A DNA stretch of 61,122 nucleotides from Streptomyces maremycinicus. GTDB taxonomy: Bacteria > Actinomycetota > Actinomycetes > Streptomycetales > Streptomycetaceae. The stretch is taken from assembly GCF_001184025.1 (NCBI RefSeq), contig NZ_BBYG01000029.1, positions 1-61,122 of the forward strand, given 5' to 3'. Below the pieces are notes generated by a model that had not been told where the DNA came from, searched no databases, and worked only from the letters and a program-made list of their open reading frames with translations. Of this stretch, positions 60,893 to 61,122 are shown in pieces; positions within the stretch are counted from its first letter, which is position 1, and every line of letters starts with the position of its first letter. Both the position numbers and the translations under genes were made by a program.

Positions 60893-60900
60893 CCGTGTCA
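60889..60900 (+). pseudogene. antE: Start of the next ant gene (antE expected), cut by IS110
   Basis: ATGACCGTG after AGGAG (60877-60881) and the ATGA overlap with antD give a textbook coupled start. The reading frame beyond about four codons is simply the antisense of an IS110 transposase and shows no crotonyl-CoA carboxylase/reductase sequence. AntE, which makes the alkylmalonyl-CoA extender, is the gene expected here. Alternatively these last bases belong to the insertion sequence and the true junction lies slightly to the left. Confidence 0.45.
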
Positions 60901-61122
60901 AGCCGTCTGCGTGACTGGTGGGGCGGAGGTGAAGAGCCTCTTGTCACGCAGCATCGCCCAGAGCACGTTCACCCGGCGTCGGGCGAGCGCGAGAAGCGCC
61001 TGCGTGTGGATCAAGCCCTCGGCCCGCTTCTTGAGGTAGTAGTCCCGGGAGGGGCCCGTCCGCATCATCGACGACTGCGCGGACATGTAGAACAACCAGC
61101 GCAGGCGCCGGTTGTAACGTTT
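60898..61122 (-). mobile_element. IS110-family transposase, C-terminal part, off window edge
   Basis: Reverse-strand frame open to the right edge: KRYNRRLRWLFYMSAQSSMM RTGPSRDYYLKKRAEGLIHT QALLALARRRVNVLWAMLRD KRLF and stop at 60898. It is the C-terminal (transposase_20) domain of IS110/IS116/IS902-type transposases, with the RxxxDYYxKKRAEG motif. The rest of the element lies outside the window. The visible part is free of stops or shifts, so the insertion may be recent. Confidence 0.88.

Noticed and set aside
56765..60901. 1378-codon open frame on the minus strand opposite antD
   Set aside because: Same GC-shadow effect; the composition is unnatural and all PKS motifs are on the plus strand.
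1..61122. CRISPR arrays, tRNA or rRNA genes
   Set aside because: No regularly spaced direct repeats of CRISPR type and no tRNA cloverleaf or rRNA-like sequence was recognised; the only tandem arrays are the short units at 37093-37152 and the two-copy repeat at 45759-45822.

Overview
The window is high-GC actinobacterial DNA and almost certainly from a Streptomyces. Codon use is GC-rich in the third position, GTG starts are frequent, and many encoded families are Streptomyces favourites (DUF6300-like, DUF6417-like, Tpg-like terminal protein, TPR regulators, Tat-exported hydrolases). It falls into three parts.

Part 1 (about 1-29 kb) is a mosaic accessory region full of broken genes. It opens with a truncated IS5-type transposase. 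Next comes an intact, uncharacterised cassette (2.7-7.7 kb): a TPR regulator, a small coupled ORF, an RmlB-like dehydratase, an ATP-grasp ligase, a DegT/StrS aminotransferase, a low-molecular-weight phosphatase and a MurG-like glycosyltransferase. Further right are a Tn3 transposase fragment, a TetR/flavoprotein monooxygenase pair with twin operators and a zinc-finger serine recombinase. After those lie an HNH nuclease stopped by an amber codon, a GNAT enzyme, a TPR protein, a multiply broken zinc-ribbon gene, two related secreted proteins, phage morphogenesis remnants, IS256 and IS5 scraps, and a frameshifted telomere terminal-protein gene (tpg). This looks like a decaying chromosome-arm or linear-plasmid region.

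Part 2 (29-43 kb) is well-preserved metabolism. A reverse-strand operon encodes a 2-aminoethylphosphonate (AEP)-type ABC transporter, an HpnW-like flavin oxidoreductase, a phosphonatase-like hydrolase and an exported alkaline-phosphatase-family enzyme, with a GntR/UTRA regulator upstream. It is followed by a secreted two-CBM32 glycosidase with a LacI-type operator in front, a secreted DUF1996 protein and a LacI-family regulator.

Part 3 (43-61 kb) is the left part of an antimycin-type biosynthetic cluster. An XRE/TPR regulator and a PimM/FscRI-type PAS-LuxR activator come first, then antA (ECF sigma factor ending in Ala-Ala) and antB (acyltransferase) in reverse. These are divergent from antC (NRPS: C-A(Thr)-T-C-A/AL-KR-T) and antD (PKS: KS-AT-ACP-TE). 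The next gene, expected to be antE, appears to be cut a few codons after its start by an IS110-family element that runs off the right edge. Two PAS-LuxR-like boxes form an inverted pair in the antB/antC promoter region, and a third similar half-site precedes the PAS-LuxR gene, suggesting a cis-encoded activator for this cluster. No tRNA, rRNA or CRISPR array was recognised.
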